Shown piece after piece: positions 1 to 8,014 of a stretch of 64,000 nt of DNA. The translations under genes and the position numbers were made by a program. The stretch's first letter is position 1; every line of letters begins with the position of its first letter. The DNA comes from an uncultured Bacteriovorax sp. Lineage in GTDB: Bacteria > Bdellovibrionota > Bacteriovoracia > Bacteriovoracales > Bacteriovoracaceae. The stretch is from the NCBI GenBank assembly GCA_946481315.1, contig CAMLMH010000002.1:62001-126000 (forward strand), written 5' to 3'. The notes beneath the pieces were generated by a model. The model worked only from the letters and a program-made list of their open reading frames with translations, searched no databases and was not told the DNA's origin.

Positions 1-2
1 CG

Positions 3-770
3 AGTGATCGCGAACACTATCATTTTGTGTTTGATATTGACTGGACACTGGTGGCTGAAGTGAAACCTCCTGCCAGTGCAGGACAGCGATTAGTTCAGGT
101 GGCAGGAAAAGACTATTTCGTTAATCACGGTGTAGAATCCCTCATTGAGAAACTAAGTCAGAACCCGGAAATTAAAATTTCTTTTTTCAGCGGCGGCTCC
201 AGGGAGCGCAATCACGAGTTGCTGAAAAAAATCAAACTAAAAAACGGTAAAACTTTATTTGAAGTTGCTTATAAAATTCTCAATTTTGAAGATCTGACAG
301 AAATGCCGGGCACGAGTGAACACTCCCGTTTTGTAGACCGTTATAAAAAAGACCTGAGTAAAGTGACAGATCAAATTGACAGGATCATCATGTTTGACGA
401 TACATCCGGTTTTGCTCTACCCGGGAAGGCCCGCCAACAGGAGCAGGTTTTTTTTCTGGGGGAAGCCTACTTATCTTTTGAGCATTTCGAAGACACCAGA
501 GGGCTGTCGGGTCAATACATTCCGCCTTCAAAAGAAGCGTGGCTGCTGGACCGGCAAAAGTTAGTTATATTAGAGCGGGCGTATGACAAAGTTTTAGAAC
601 GCTATCAAAGCGGGAACACAAATCAGTTATTAAGTTCATTGATGAAAGCGGAAGAGTCGCGACTGGATTTCAAATCCCACAGGTGGAACGCTTATAGTTT
701 ACAATTCTGGAATCATTCCAAAAGCACACAAGCGCCATGCTCTGATCTCATGAGAGCTTTTTTGTATTAG
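3..770 (+). CDS. HAD-like phosphatase-fold protein, 5' end cut by window
   Basis: The reading frame is open to the left edge, so the start lies outside the window; the GTG at 27 is only an internal codon. The protein shows the HAD motif I signature FDIDWTLV near its start, where the first Asp is the nucleophile. A hydrophobic strand ending in FFSGGSRERN fits motif II (Ser/Thr on a strand end), and a later IIMFDDTSG segment fits the acidic motif IV. This resembles HAD-superfamily or NLI-interacting-factor-like phosphatases of about 250 to 300 residues. The substrate cannot be told. Any signal peptide would be off the edge. It converges on the peptidase gene on the other strand and overlaps its end by 4 bases. 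Confidence 0.6.
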   Translation, partial: SDREHYHFVFDIDWTLVAEVKPPASAGQRLVQVAGKDYFVNHGVESLIEKLSQNPEIKISFFSGGSRERNHELLKKIKLKNGKTLFEVAYKILNFEDLTEMPGTSEHSRFVDRYKKDLSKVTDQIDRIIMFDDTSGFALPGKARQQEQVFFLGEAYLSFEHFEDTRGLSGQYIPPSKEAWLLDRQKLVILERAYDKVLERYQSGNTNQLLSSLMKAEESRLDFKSHRWNAYSLQFWNHSKSTQAPCSDLMRAFLY

Positions 771-2248
771 AGCTTCAGCCAACCGGTGAGCTGATTAAAT
801 TCAGTTTCAAAGGTATCCATGGAAGGAGCTTCAAAAGGAGAGGAAATGTTGAGACCAGTGTACTTTTCTGCCGAGGCACCAATGGCCTGCGTATAACCGC
901 TGTAGACAATCAACCGATCAGCGGACTGCACCTCAACGATATCCCGGGTACGAACAATTTCTTTTTTAGCAGACAGCATTTTTCCTGTTTGTGAATCAAT
1001 CCAGTAATAATGAAAACTGTGAACGCCGGGTAAAAAAGGAGTGATCAGCAGATTGTTATCGCTGGCCACCGGCCAGTTTTTTTGGGCCGGACCTGCAACA
1101 AACTCATCGGCCGGAAGAAGATCAGCAAAAACTGAATTGGTATATTCAGTTTCATGTCCGTTTTTCCAGTTATTAAAACCAAATACCAGACGTGCATTTT
1201 CGACAGGTGCCTGTAGGCGGATGCGCGGATTGGTTTTTAATTTTTTCACTGATTCAATATTGAGCTCCCGGATCAAAGTGGTCAGCAGAGAATCCAGCTT
1301 CGGCTCCCGCTTCTGGCGGCGAAGTTCAATCAGTAATTGTCCCAGGTCCGTCAGCGATTTTTTTTCCATTGAAGATCTGGCGATGGCCTTTTTTATCTGC
1401 GTCCGCTCAGCCTCTTTAAGATGATGAAGCTGATTGGCCACCTCCTGCAAACCGGTAATCACTCGTTCAAAACGGGCGTTTTCAACAATACTGATTGTGG
1501 CCGCACTGGTACTGACATGCTGACGCTGAGATCCTCTGGCCATACTGGAATACGATTCGATATAACTTTTTGCCAGAAAAAGTGCTCCGGTCCTCGCATC
1601 AGAAATGTCGCTTAAATAATCCAGTGTCTGAAAAGGAAGGCCGGCGCTGAATTCTGCTTCCTGTGAAGCAATGGTAAAGACACTGAAACTTCTTAGTTCA
1701 AAAAGAAATTCCATGTTGGCCATAAAACAAGAATCAAACCAGAGAATATCCAGCTGAACACCTGCGGCCTGCAAAACTGATTTTACTTCGGAAAGGGCCA
1801 TTTCATCCATACCTGAAGCACCCTGACCGTGACCATAAAGAACCAATAATTTTTTTGCCTGCGGTGTTGTGTAGGCGTTTTTAAGAAAGCGGGAAAGTAC
1901 TGAACGTTCTGATTTTTGCCATTTTCCATTAACTTTAATATTTCCCACTTGCAGTTCACCAAGAAGTTTTTGCAAGTCGATTGTCTGGTTTCCCCGGGGA
2001 GAGTAAGTAAAAGTTCTGTCCGGCAATTCGCGGTAAATGGAAAGTCTGATATCGCTGAGATTTTTTAGCCGGGCCAGTTCTAGAATATTTTGATCAATAT
2101 CTTGTTGGAAACTCTGCTCATCGGAAGGTGCGTTTTTTCCCAAAAAAACGACGGCAACATCCCAGGCATTCCCTGCCCACAGCTGAGCAGAGAATGTAAG
2201 GACGAAAAGAAAAGTTAAAAATTTACTTAATGGCCTTTGGCTTTTCAT
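767..2248 (-). CDS. Secreted clostripain-like (C11) cysteine peptidase
   Basis: The start chosen gives a typical signal peptide: a basic N-terminus, then FLTFLFVLTFSAQLWA. An ATG at 2257 is equally possible. The core has LLVLYGHGQGASG, with the catalytic His in a hydrophobic strand, and about 40 residues later LWFDSCFMANMEF, with the nucleophilic Cys. This His then Asp-Ser-Cys arrangement and the Met-Ala-Asn-x-Glu continuation are classic for clostripain-family (C11, clan CD) peptidases, which usually cleave after Arg or Lys. At about 490 residues the length is normal. The start overlaps the end of the upstream gene, another secreted clan-CD-like protein, so the two are probably co-transcribed and may share a role in periplasmic or extracellular proteolysis. 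Confidence 0.8.
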   Translation of the reverse strand: MKSQRPLSKFLTFLFVLTFSAQLWAGNAWDVAVVFLGKNAPSDEQSFQQDIDQNILELARLKNLSDIRLSIYRELPDRTFTYSPRGNQTIDLQKLLGELQVGNIKVNGKWQKSERSVLSRFLKNAYTTPQAKKLLVLYGHGQGASGMDEMALSEVKSVLQAAGVQLDILWFDSCFMANMEFLFELRSFSVFTIASQEAEFSAGLPFQTLDYLSDISDARTGALFLAKSYIESYSSMARGSQRQHVSTSAATISIVENARFERVITGLQEVANQLHHLKEAERTQIKKAIARSSMEKKSLTDLGQLLIELRRQKREPKLDSLLTTLIRELNIESVKKLKTNPRIRLQAPVENARLVFGFNNWKNGHETEYTNSVFADLLPADEFVAGPAQKNWPVASDNNLLITPFLPGVHSFHYYWIDSQTGKMLSAKKEIVRTRDIVEVQSADRLIVYSGYTQAIGASAEKYTGLNISSPFEAPSMDTFETEFNQLTGWLKL

Positions 2249-3563
2249 TGTCTTCATCACCGTTAACGCCAAACAGATTATCAGAATCAATTTGTTTTGC
2301 CAGAGTCTGGTAACTTACGAATCCGGCACCCGACTGTGCATAACCCAGAGCTTTTTCCAGAGCAATTCCAATGGCCTTGTTCGAGTCAGGCATAACGTGG
2401 AAATATGTCGAAAGCCCGTTTGTGAAAACATCGAGCTTCTTAGTCCCGTTCGGATCTTTTGCAGTTACCTTACGCTCAAAGTACATTTGATTGTAGTATT
2501 TGTAAGAGGTACAGCTATCGAAGAAGAAAATCTGATATCTCTTTGTGTTGAATTTAATTGTCTCTCCCAGATTGGCTTCAATGGAATCCAGATCCAGGTG
2601 TCCGCCAAGACCGGAGTGCCCGCCGTAGATCATCACCGAAGCATTTTCAATAGCGTCTTTATAGAACCAGTGGAAAGCCGTTGAGTCTTCACCAATACCT
2701 GATGGACCAAAGAAAAAACGGTAGATGATTTTTCCTTTTTGTAGTGTTTCAACAAAAGGAAGTTCTTCATATGTTTTGGCAATTGATTTAATTTCTTTCT
2801 GCGTCCAGATTTTAGGCATATATCCGCGAGAGAGAAGATAAGTTCTGATCGCACGGTAATTATCCGCATTAATGTCTTTGGACTTAAGAGGATTTCGTTC
2901 ATTTTCCGGTTCATCCATTCCAAACAGAACGTGAACTGTAATATTGCCGTTTTCATCTACCAGGTTGTGATATTCCGGATAAGAAAGCGCAGTGTTTTCG
3001 TAACGCTGAATTTTTCCTTTAACGATAAGATAATCTTTCCCGGCCTTCAGTTTACAGCCAGGATTTTCCGGATTCCAGAAATACCAGAAATCGCCCTCAG
3101 ACTGATAATGGTCGTCAGTACATGGGTTATATTCACCCACCATCGCAGCTTCATAAATAGTATCCGGATTTACCGGAAGAACGATGTCGTAAGTTGTTTT
3201 AGGGCCGTTTTCAACAACGATATTTCCTTCGTATTTATATGTGACATTCATAACATTGCCTTTTTTAGAAGCAATTTTGATGTCGGAAATAACGTGATCA
3301 CCCTTTGGAACTGCCGTGTATTCAGCGTAAGACATAGGCCCGATCGTATGTTCAACCTGAGCTTCAATAACTTTGCGCAGAGTTTTTTCCATCGGCTTTT
3401 TATCACTGATATACTGGACCGTTCCGGTAAAGGTCAGAAGTGCTTCCGTCGAATTGGATCCGACATAGAGCTTCTTTTCATTTTTTCGCTGAAAGTTCTG
3501 AGCGTATGCTGTACTAAATACAGAGAGTGCCAGAGCACAAACAACCAGTTTTGATTTCTGCAT
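2223..3563 (-). CDS. Secreted caspase-fold-like protein, possible peptidase
   Basis: The ATG at 3563 is preferred over the GTG at 3575: it has a GGAG six bases upstream and gives a clean signal peptide (KLVVCALALSVFSTAYAQ). The N-terminal 200 residues are unrecognised and beta-rich. In the C-terminal half MIYGGHSGLGGHLDLDS is followed about 25 residues later by QIFFFDSCTSYKYY. A Gly-Gly-His-Ser/Gly strand and a hydrophobic strand ending Asp-Ser-Cys match the catalytic dyad pattern of clan CD (caspase-like) cysteine peptidases. The adjacent gene shows the same dyad in a recognisable C11 context. I infer a divergent peptidase or a peptidase-like partner of the downstream C11 enzyme; no specific family is recognised. 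Confidence 0.55.
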   Translation of the reverse strand: MQKSKLVVCALALSVFSTAYAQNFQRKNEKKLYVGSNSTEALLTFTGTVQYISDKKPMEKTLRKVIEAQVEHTIGPMSYAEYTAVPKGDHVISDIKIASKKGNVMNVTYKYEGNIVVENGPKTTYDIVLPVNPDTIYEAAMVGEYNPCTDDHYQSEGDFWYFWNPENPGCKLKAGKDYLIVKGKIQRYENTALSYPEYHNLVDENGNITVHVLFGMDEPENERNPLKSKDINADNYRAIRTYLLSRGYMPKIWTQKEIKSIAKTYEELPFVETLQKGKIIYRFFFGPSGIGEDSTAFHWFYKDAIENASVMIYGGHSGLGGHLDLDSIEANLGETIKFNTKRYQIFFFDSCTSYKYYNQMYFERKVTAKDPNGTKKLDVFTNGLSTYFHVMPDSNKAIGIALEKALGYAQSGAGFVSYQTLAKQIDSDNLFGVNGDEDNEKPKAIK

Positions 3564-3650
3564 AAGTGTCTCCACAGTTTCATTAATGGACGTTAATCGG
3601 GCAGACTATAACATTGATAGGGGATGGGATGAGGAGACAGTGTAAAAAAT

Positions 3651-4685
3651 TCAGCGGTTGGAAACGAGCTGTCCGCAAGCTGCTAATATATCGCTTCCTT
3701 TGGTCGTCCGAACCAGCACCCGCAGTTTCCGGGCCACCAGTAATTCTTTAAAGGCATCCACTTCAAGAATGGATGGACGTTGAAAATGGCTTCCGGGAAA
3801 GGGGTTAAAGGGGATGATGTTAATGATGGCCTTCCTGCCGGATAGTCTTTCCTGCAGCTTTTCAGCATCCTCCAGTCGATCATTTACTCCCTTAATCAGC
3901 AGATATTCATATGTAATATACTGATTCTTTCTAAGTCCAATTTCGATTTCTTTGAGTTCTTCGAAAATATCTTCCAAAGGCCACTGCTCATTTATAGGAA
4001 TTAAGGTCCGTCGGATTTCGTTAAAAGGTGAGTGCAAGGACAGAGCGAGGTTGACCTGCGGAAAGTTTTTAAATTTTTTAAGCCCCGGCAGATGACCTGC
4101 AGTTGAAAGGGTCATTTGTCTTGGTCCTATACCTAGTCCGGCCGGTTCCATCATGATTGTAATGGCCTTCATAACCTGATCGGCATTATGCAGTGGTTCT
4201 CCCTGTCCCATGAAAACAATATTGGGTGTAAATGTATGCTCAGGATATTTTTCCCGTAAAACATTCCAGGCCACCAGATATTGACCGATGATCTCAGCAG
4301 CATTCAGGTGCCGTTTGAGTCCCATTGTTCCGGTGTAACAAAAACTGCATTTCATTGCACATCCCACCTGGGTGGAGAGACAAACCGTAAACTTGTGGTG
4401 AAAGGGAACAAGGACCGTTTCCACTGAAAGCTGATCAGAAAATTGCATCAGGAATTTTATAGTACCGTCGCTGCTTTCATGCTGTTCTAAAACTTGTGGA
4501 AGTGTAAGAGAAAAATGCTTTTGTAATTCCTGATTTAGATTAACAGAGATAGATTTCTGAATCTTTTTTCTTTTGTAGAGTTTCTGGAAAATAATGCTTG
4601 CTAGATCTCTAGAGAAAGACTTGGTTACTAAGAACTGTTTTAGTTCATCTTGAGTTTGCCCATATAAATTCAATTTGTGTTGCAT
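3651..4685 (-). CDS. rlmN: 23S rRNA (adenine2503-C2)-methyltransferase RlmN
   Basis: This radical-SAM enzyme methylates A2503 of 23S rRNA and, in known members, A37 of some tRNAs. The cluster motif CAMKCSFC follows STQVG, exactly as in RlmN, and FMGQGEPLHN is the family GEPL motif. The C-terminal Cys that carries the methylene intermediate is present in SDILAACGQL. Length (about 344 residues) is normal. A TTG six bases upstream (4691) is a possible start, but the ATG is preferred. It is transcribed away from the response regulator gene with only about 60 bases between, so the two share a divergent promoter region. Confidence 0.95.
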   Translation of the reverse strand: MQHKLNLYGQTQDELKQFLVTKSFSRDLASIIFQKLYKRKKIQKSISVNLNQELQKHFSLTLPQVLEQHESSDGTIKFLMQFSDQLSVETVLVPFHHKFTVCLSTQVGCAMKCSFCYTGTMGLKRHLNAAEIIGQYLVAWNVLREKYPEHTFTPNIVFMGQGEPLHNADQVMKAITIMMEPAGLGIGPRQMTLSTAGHLPGLKKFKNFPQVNLALSLHSPFNEIRRTLIPINEQWPLEDIFEELKEIEIGLRKNQYITYEYLLIKGVNDRLEDAEKLQERLSGRKAIINIIPFNPFPGSHFQRPSILEVDAFKELLVARKLRVLVRTTKGSDILAACGQLVSNR

Positions 4686-4748
4686 GTTCAATTTAGTCTG
4701 TTAGTGAAGATTTGAATTTTTTTTAACATGAGCCGATAATGTTCGTAT

Positions 4749-5816
4749 ATGGAAAAATTATTATTAATTGTGGACGACAATAAAGAAATCGCAGAAGTCA
4801 TGCAAGAAGTTCTCACTGAACTTTTTGATAAAATTATTTACGCACCTTCTGTTGATAGTGCGAAGAAAAGACTTGATCAGTTTCATTTTTCCTATGTTAT
4901 TCTCGATATCAATCTGGAAGGCCGCAATGGTGCCGAAGTCGTTAAATATCTGGTGGATCATCCGGACAATCCCAATAATAAAACGCCTTTTATCATTGTC
5001 AGCGGGATAATCAATCCCGAGTTTATTGCCAGAAATTCCCAGAAATTCTCCGGAATTTTGATGAAGCCTTTCGAACACGAAGAATTGCGGCAGATTATCA
5101 TAAAGGGGCTTAGTGGCAACACAGAACCTTCCGCACCGCCGGCCCCATCTCCTTCGCTGGAGGAAATTCCTTACCTTAAATGCGAATTGCCTTTTCCTAT
5201 AGTGCAGCTCGAACAGAAAGTTAATAAGATCATGGAACAGGTTAAGAAAAATACGAAGATGAAGGTCATCTTCACTAAGATGAAAATTGACCGGTCGGAT
5301 GATTTTATCCTCACGCACATCGGCCTGATGATTAATATAGCTACAGGTATTTCCATTCAGATGGAATGGAATACAGACCGTACTCTGGAAAAATTTGTTT
5401 ATGCGGCTTATCTGCACAATATGGCCCTGCATAACAGGCCCGACCTGGCAAAAATAAAAGATAAAGCACAGTTAGAATCCCTCAAAGAAACTCTCTCTCC
5501 TGTTGACTATAAAATGGTCCTGGAGCATCCCAATATTGCCGGCAGAACGATAGACGATATTCAGGATTTCCCTCCGGATGTCGGAATGATTGTCCGGCAA
5601 CACCACGAACTCCCTAAGGAAAATGGCTTTCCACTGGGAATTTCATTTGCCAAAATATCACCACTGTCCACCATCTTTATTGTGGCCCACGACATGGCCC
5701 ATTACATAATGGAAAATGAAAAATGGACATTGCCTGATTATATCTCTAAGGCGAAAATCAAGTTTAAAGGAATCCATTTTCAGAAAGTACTATCTGCTCT
5801 TAGTGAAATAAAGTAA
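4749..5816 (+). CDS. Response regulator with degenerate HD-GYP-like output domain
   Basis: Residues 1 to 122 are a receiver domain: Asp9-Asp10 acidic pocket, phospho-acceptor Asp53 in VILDINLEG, and the Lys of LMKPFE. A Pro-rich linker follows. The C-terminal 200 residues align with HD-GYP phosphodiesterases: HPNIAGRTI matches the HP-x-x-G segment and RQHHELPKENGFPLG matches the HHE...GYP signature. However the expected HD metal site appears as YLHNMALHN, with Asn in place of Asp, and GYP reads GFP. Cyclic-di-GMP hydrolysis is therefore doubtful, and the domain may be a binding or HDOD-like regulatory module. The next gene starts immediately after its stop codon. Confidence 0.75.
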   Translation: MEKLLLIVDDNKEIAEVMQEVLTELFDKIIYAPSVDSAKKRLDQFHFSYVILDINLEGRNGAEVVKYLVDHPDNPNNKTPFIIVSGIINPEFIARNSQKFSGILMKPFEHEELRQIIIKGLSGNTEPSAPPAPSPSLEEIPYLKCELPFPIVQLEQKVNKIMEQVKKNTKMKVIFTKMKIDRSDDFILTHIGLMINIATGISIQMEWNTDRTLEKFVYAAYLHNMALHNRPDLAKIKDKAQLESLKETLSPVDYKMVLEHPNIAGRTIDDIQDFPPDVGMIVRQHHELPKENGFPLGISFAKISPLSTIFIVAHDMAHYIMENEKWTLPDYISKAKIKFKGIHFQKVLSALSEIK

Positions 5817-6485
5817 ATGATTATTGATGCCCACACTCATCACACTCGCGCTGACAAGCTACGCAATCATATTGCCGTAGTTATGGATGTGCATGCCCTG
5901 GGAATTCATCCCTGGAAATTGACATTGACTTCAACACTCAATGACTGGCACCAGGAGCTTTTAAAGATTGAATCCAAAGCGGATGAATTTTTTTTAATTG
6001 GTGAATGTGGAATAGATCGGTGCAGATCCGGATTACTGGAAATTCAAGCACAGAGGACAATATTGGAATGGCACATTGACCTCGCCATAAAACTGCAGAA
6101 ACCCTTAGTTATTCATTGTGTTCGCGCTCATTCGGATCTGATGCAAATTCTGCACAAACGTAAAAACCTTCCTCCATTAATGCTTCATGACTTTACCGGC
6201 AATCAGTATCAGATAAAAGAATTTTGCCGTTATCCGGTCACTTTTTCTCTGGGAAAGCGCTTTTTGAAGAGACCTGATTTATTGAAACAAATTCCGTCTG
6301 AACGATTACTTCTGGAAACAGATGATCAGAAAGAGACAGATATTTTTCAATTGTACAAAGAAGCAGCAGCGATTTTACAGAAACCTTTATCCGAAGTCGA
6401 AGAGCAGCTGGAAAAAAACTTTCTAGCTCTGTTTAAGCATGCGGATAACATTTGTACCCCGGACTTCATCCATAATTTCAACTGA
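5817..6485 (+). CDS. TatD-family metal-dependent hydrolase
   Basis: The N-terminus MIIDAHTHH is the first metal-binding His-x-His of the amidohydrolase TIM barrel. GECGIDR gives the conserved Glu, IHCVRAH and LHDFTGN supply the later His ligands, and LLLETD the terminal Asp. These are the TatD DNase motifs in order. At 222 residues it is somewhat shorter than the usual 250 to 270, mostly in the N-terminal third, where the conserved Asn/Thr-region is abbreviated. Family members are Mg-dependent 3'-5' exonucleases or deoxyribonucleases. The gene abuts the upstream regulator (start one base after its stop), and its last 63 bases overlap the convergent methyltransferase gene. Confidence 0.8.
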   Translation: MIIDAHTHHTRADKLRNHIAVVMDVHALGIHPWKLTLTSTLNDWHQELLKIESKADEFFLIGECGIDRCRSGLLEIQAQRTILEWHIDLAIKLQKPLVIHCVRAHSDLMQILHKRKNLPPLMLHDFTGNQYQIKEFCRYPVTFSLGKRFLKRPDLLKQIPSERLLLETDDQKETDIFQLYKEAAAILQKPLSEVEEQLEKNFLALFKHADNICTPDFIHNFN

Positions 6486-7100
6486 GGCCTGAAGACTGTG
6501 CCGCTCTATCGTTTTTTTCCACTCCAGAAATAAATTCCGCCCGTGATGATTACCTGGGCGAACAAGAACGAACGCATTTCCTTCTTTTTTTAATGAATAA
6601 TATAGGGCAAAAATTAGTTGTTCAAAATCACTGTCGATAAAAAAGCGGCAGCGGTTCTTAAATTCACTGGGAGAAAGCAAACCTTCTCCGATGAAGAAGT
6701 AGGGTGGATTGCAGACTACCAGGTCGTATTGCTGAGCAAATTCATCTTCTCCGGCGAGTTGGGCATAATTTTTCAGTATAAAGCGAAAATCCTCGGGAAG
6801 GCGGTTTAACAAAGCAATGTTTTGCTGAAAATACGGCCGATAGACCTCCTGCACCTCTACAAAATCAATCGTCTTTATGTCCGGCAGGTGAAAGGCAAGC
6901 TCCATTCCGATAACTCCACAACCAGCGCATAAATCCAGAATTCGTAAGACCGGTCTTTGCCGGGCAGGGATGGCCTCTTCAATAAATGCCGCGACCTTTT
7001 GCGCTAAAAAGACCGAATCGAGTGAAAAACGATACTCTTTGGGCTGATGATAGTCGTAACTAAACTTTGAATTAGAGGAATTCCGGGAATTTTTGCTCAT
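6423..7100 (-). CDS. TrmN6-like tRNA1(Val) A37 N6-methyltransferase
   Basis: The N-terminal YRFSLDSVFLAQ segment, the SAM-binding LDLCAGCGVIGMEL and the catalytic NPPY (VVCNPPYFF) are the hallmarks of TrmN6/YfiC, which makes m6A37 in tRNA1(Val). After NPPY, the long segment containing RCRFFIDSDFEQL and a later FVLVRPGNH fit the same family. The ATG at 7100 is used; a GTG at 7115 in frame is the alternative. The 3' end overlaps the tatD-like gene by 63 bases on the opposite strand, an unusually long convergent overlap that encodes two conserved C-termini. Confidence 0.8.
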   Translation of the reverse strand: MSKNSRNSSNSKFSYDYHQPKEYRFSLDSVFLAQKVAAFIEEAIPARQRPVLRILDLCAGCGVIGMELAFHLPDIKTIDFVEVQEVYRPYFQQNIALLNRLPEDFRFILKNYAQLAGEDEFAQQYDLVVCNPPYFFIGEGLLSPSEFKNRCRFFIDSDFEQLIFALYYSLKKEGNAFVLVRPGNHHGRNLFLEWKKTIERHSLQASVEIMDEVRGTNVIRMLKQS

Positions 7101-7149
7101 TTGCTTTTTATTCACTAAAATAACTAAAGAATCAACTGGAGAATAGATT

Positions 7150-7509
7150 TTGAAGCTACTGGATTATGCTTACATTCCGATTATTGCTCTCATTAATCTG
7201 GTTATTGTTTATTTCTGGTACGTAAAAGTCAGAAAGCAAAGCTTGCAGAAAAAATCTGACTGGACCCTTTTGTTTGTGGCCTCTTTTCTCACAACCTGGG
7301 GAATGGATTATCTGCATCACCTGATTGTCACAACTAAAGTGGTGGATGCTCTGCAAATCTCTCTTGGTGTCTGGTTGCTTTTTACAGCACCGGCCGCTTT
7401 TAAATATTACCGTTTAAAAAGCATGCGGCTGCGCGATTTCTGGTACGATTGTGCCGGAGATTTGATCAGTTATTTTTTCATTGGCCTGGCCATTTATGTT
7501 TGTACCTGA
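7150..7509 (+). CDS. Small four-helix integral membrane protein
   Basis: A TTG start is chosen because GGAGA lies seven bases upstream and no ATG is nearby. The 119-residue product has four hydrophobic stretches (about residues 4-25, 38-60, 67-87 and 100-118). These are linked by short basic loops such as VRKQSLQKKS and YYRLKSMRLR. The second helix contains Asp-Tyr-Leu-His-His. It is not recognised as a member of a named family. The msrA gene follows after 10 bases, so the two probably form one transcript. Confidence 0.7.
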   Translation: MKLLDYAYIPIIALINLVIVYFWYVKVRKQSLQKKSDWTLLFVASFLTTWGMDYLHHLIVTTKVVDALQISLGVWLLFTAPAAFKYYRLKSMRLRDFWYDCAGDLISYFFIGLAIYVCT

Positions 7510-7519
7510 GAGGTAAAAA

Positions 7520-8014
7520 TTGAATACACAAAAAGCATTATTGGGAGCGGGATGTTTTTGGGGAGTTGCCCATATTCTCAGAGATATTCCGGGAGTTCTA
7601 AATGTGGAAGTGGGATATGCCGGCGGGCTGTTTCCTAAGCCCAGCTATGAAATGGTATGCAGTGGAGCAACCGGGCATGCAGAGGTCGTGAAACTGGAAT
7701 TTGATCCGTCTATTATCAGTTATGACCAGATTCTGGATGTCTTTTTCAGACTGCATGATCCGACTACGCTTAACCGTCAGCATAATGATATAGGCACACA
7801 ATATCGCTCAGTCATTTTTACTTTTAGTGATGAACAATGGCAGACTGCTACCCGGATGATTCAGGATATGAATGCCCGTAAGGCCTTTAAAGACCCGGTT
7901 GTGACTCAGGTTGAGCCTTTCAGTAACTACTACAAAGCGGAAGATTATCACCAGGATTACCTGATTAAAAATCCCGGCGGATATATGTGTCACATTCTTC
8001 GGGAAAAGCTCTGA
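7520..8014 (+). CDS. msrA: Peptide methionine-(S)-sulfoxide reductase MsrA
   Basis: MsrA repairs oxidised methionine. The active-site motif GCFWG sits at residues 11 to 15, followed by the conserved VGYAGG, GATGHAEVV, HDPTT and GTQYRS segments. YHQDYL near the C-terminus completes the family pattern. At 164 residues it is the short cytoplasmic type with no signal peptide. Translation starts at TTG, supported by AGAGG six bases upstream. The stop codon overlaps the aldehyde dehydrogenase start (TGATG), so the two are translationally coupled; together they suggest an oxidative-damage or aldehyde-detoxification unit. Confidence 0.95.
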   Translation: MNTQKALLGAGCFWGVAHILRDIPGVLNVEVGYAGGLFPKPSYEMVCSGATGHAEVVKLEFDPSIISYDQILDVFFRLHDPTTLNRQHNDIGTQYRSVIFTFSDEQWQTATRMIQDMNARKAFKDPVVTQVEPFSNYYKAEDYHQDYLIKNPGGYMCHILREKL

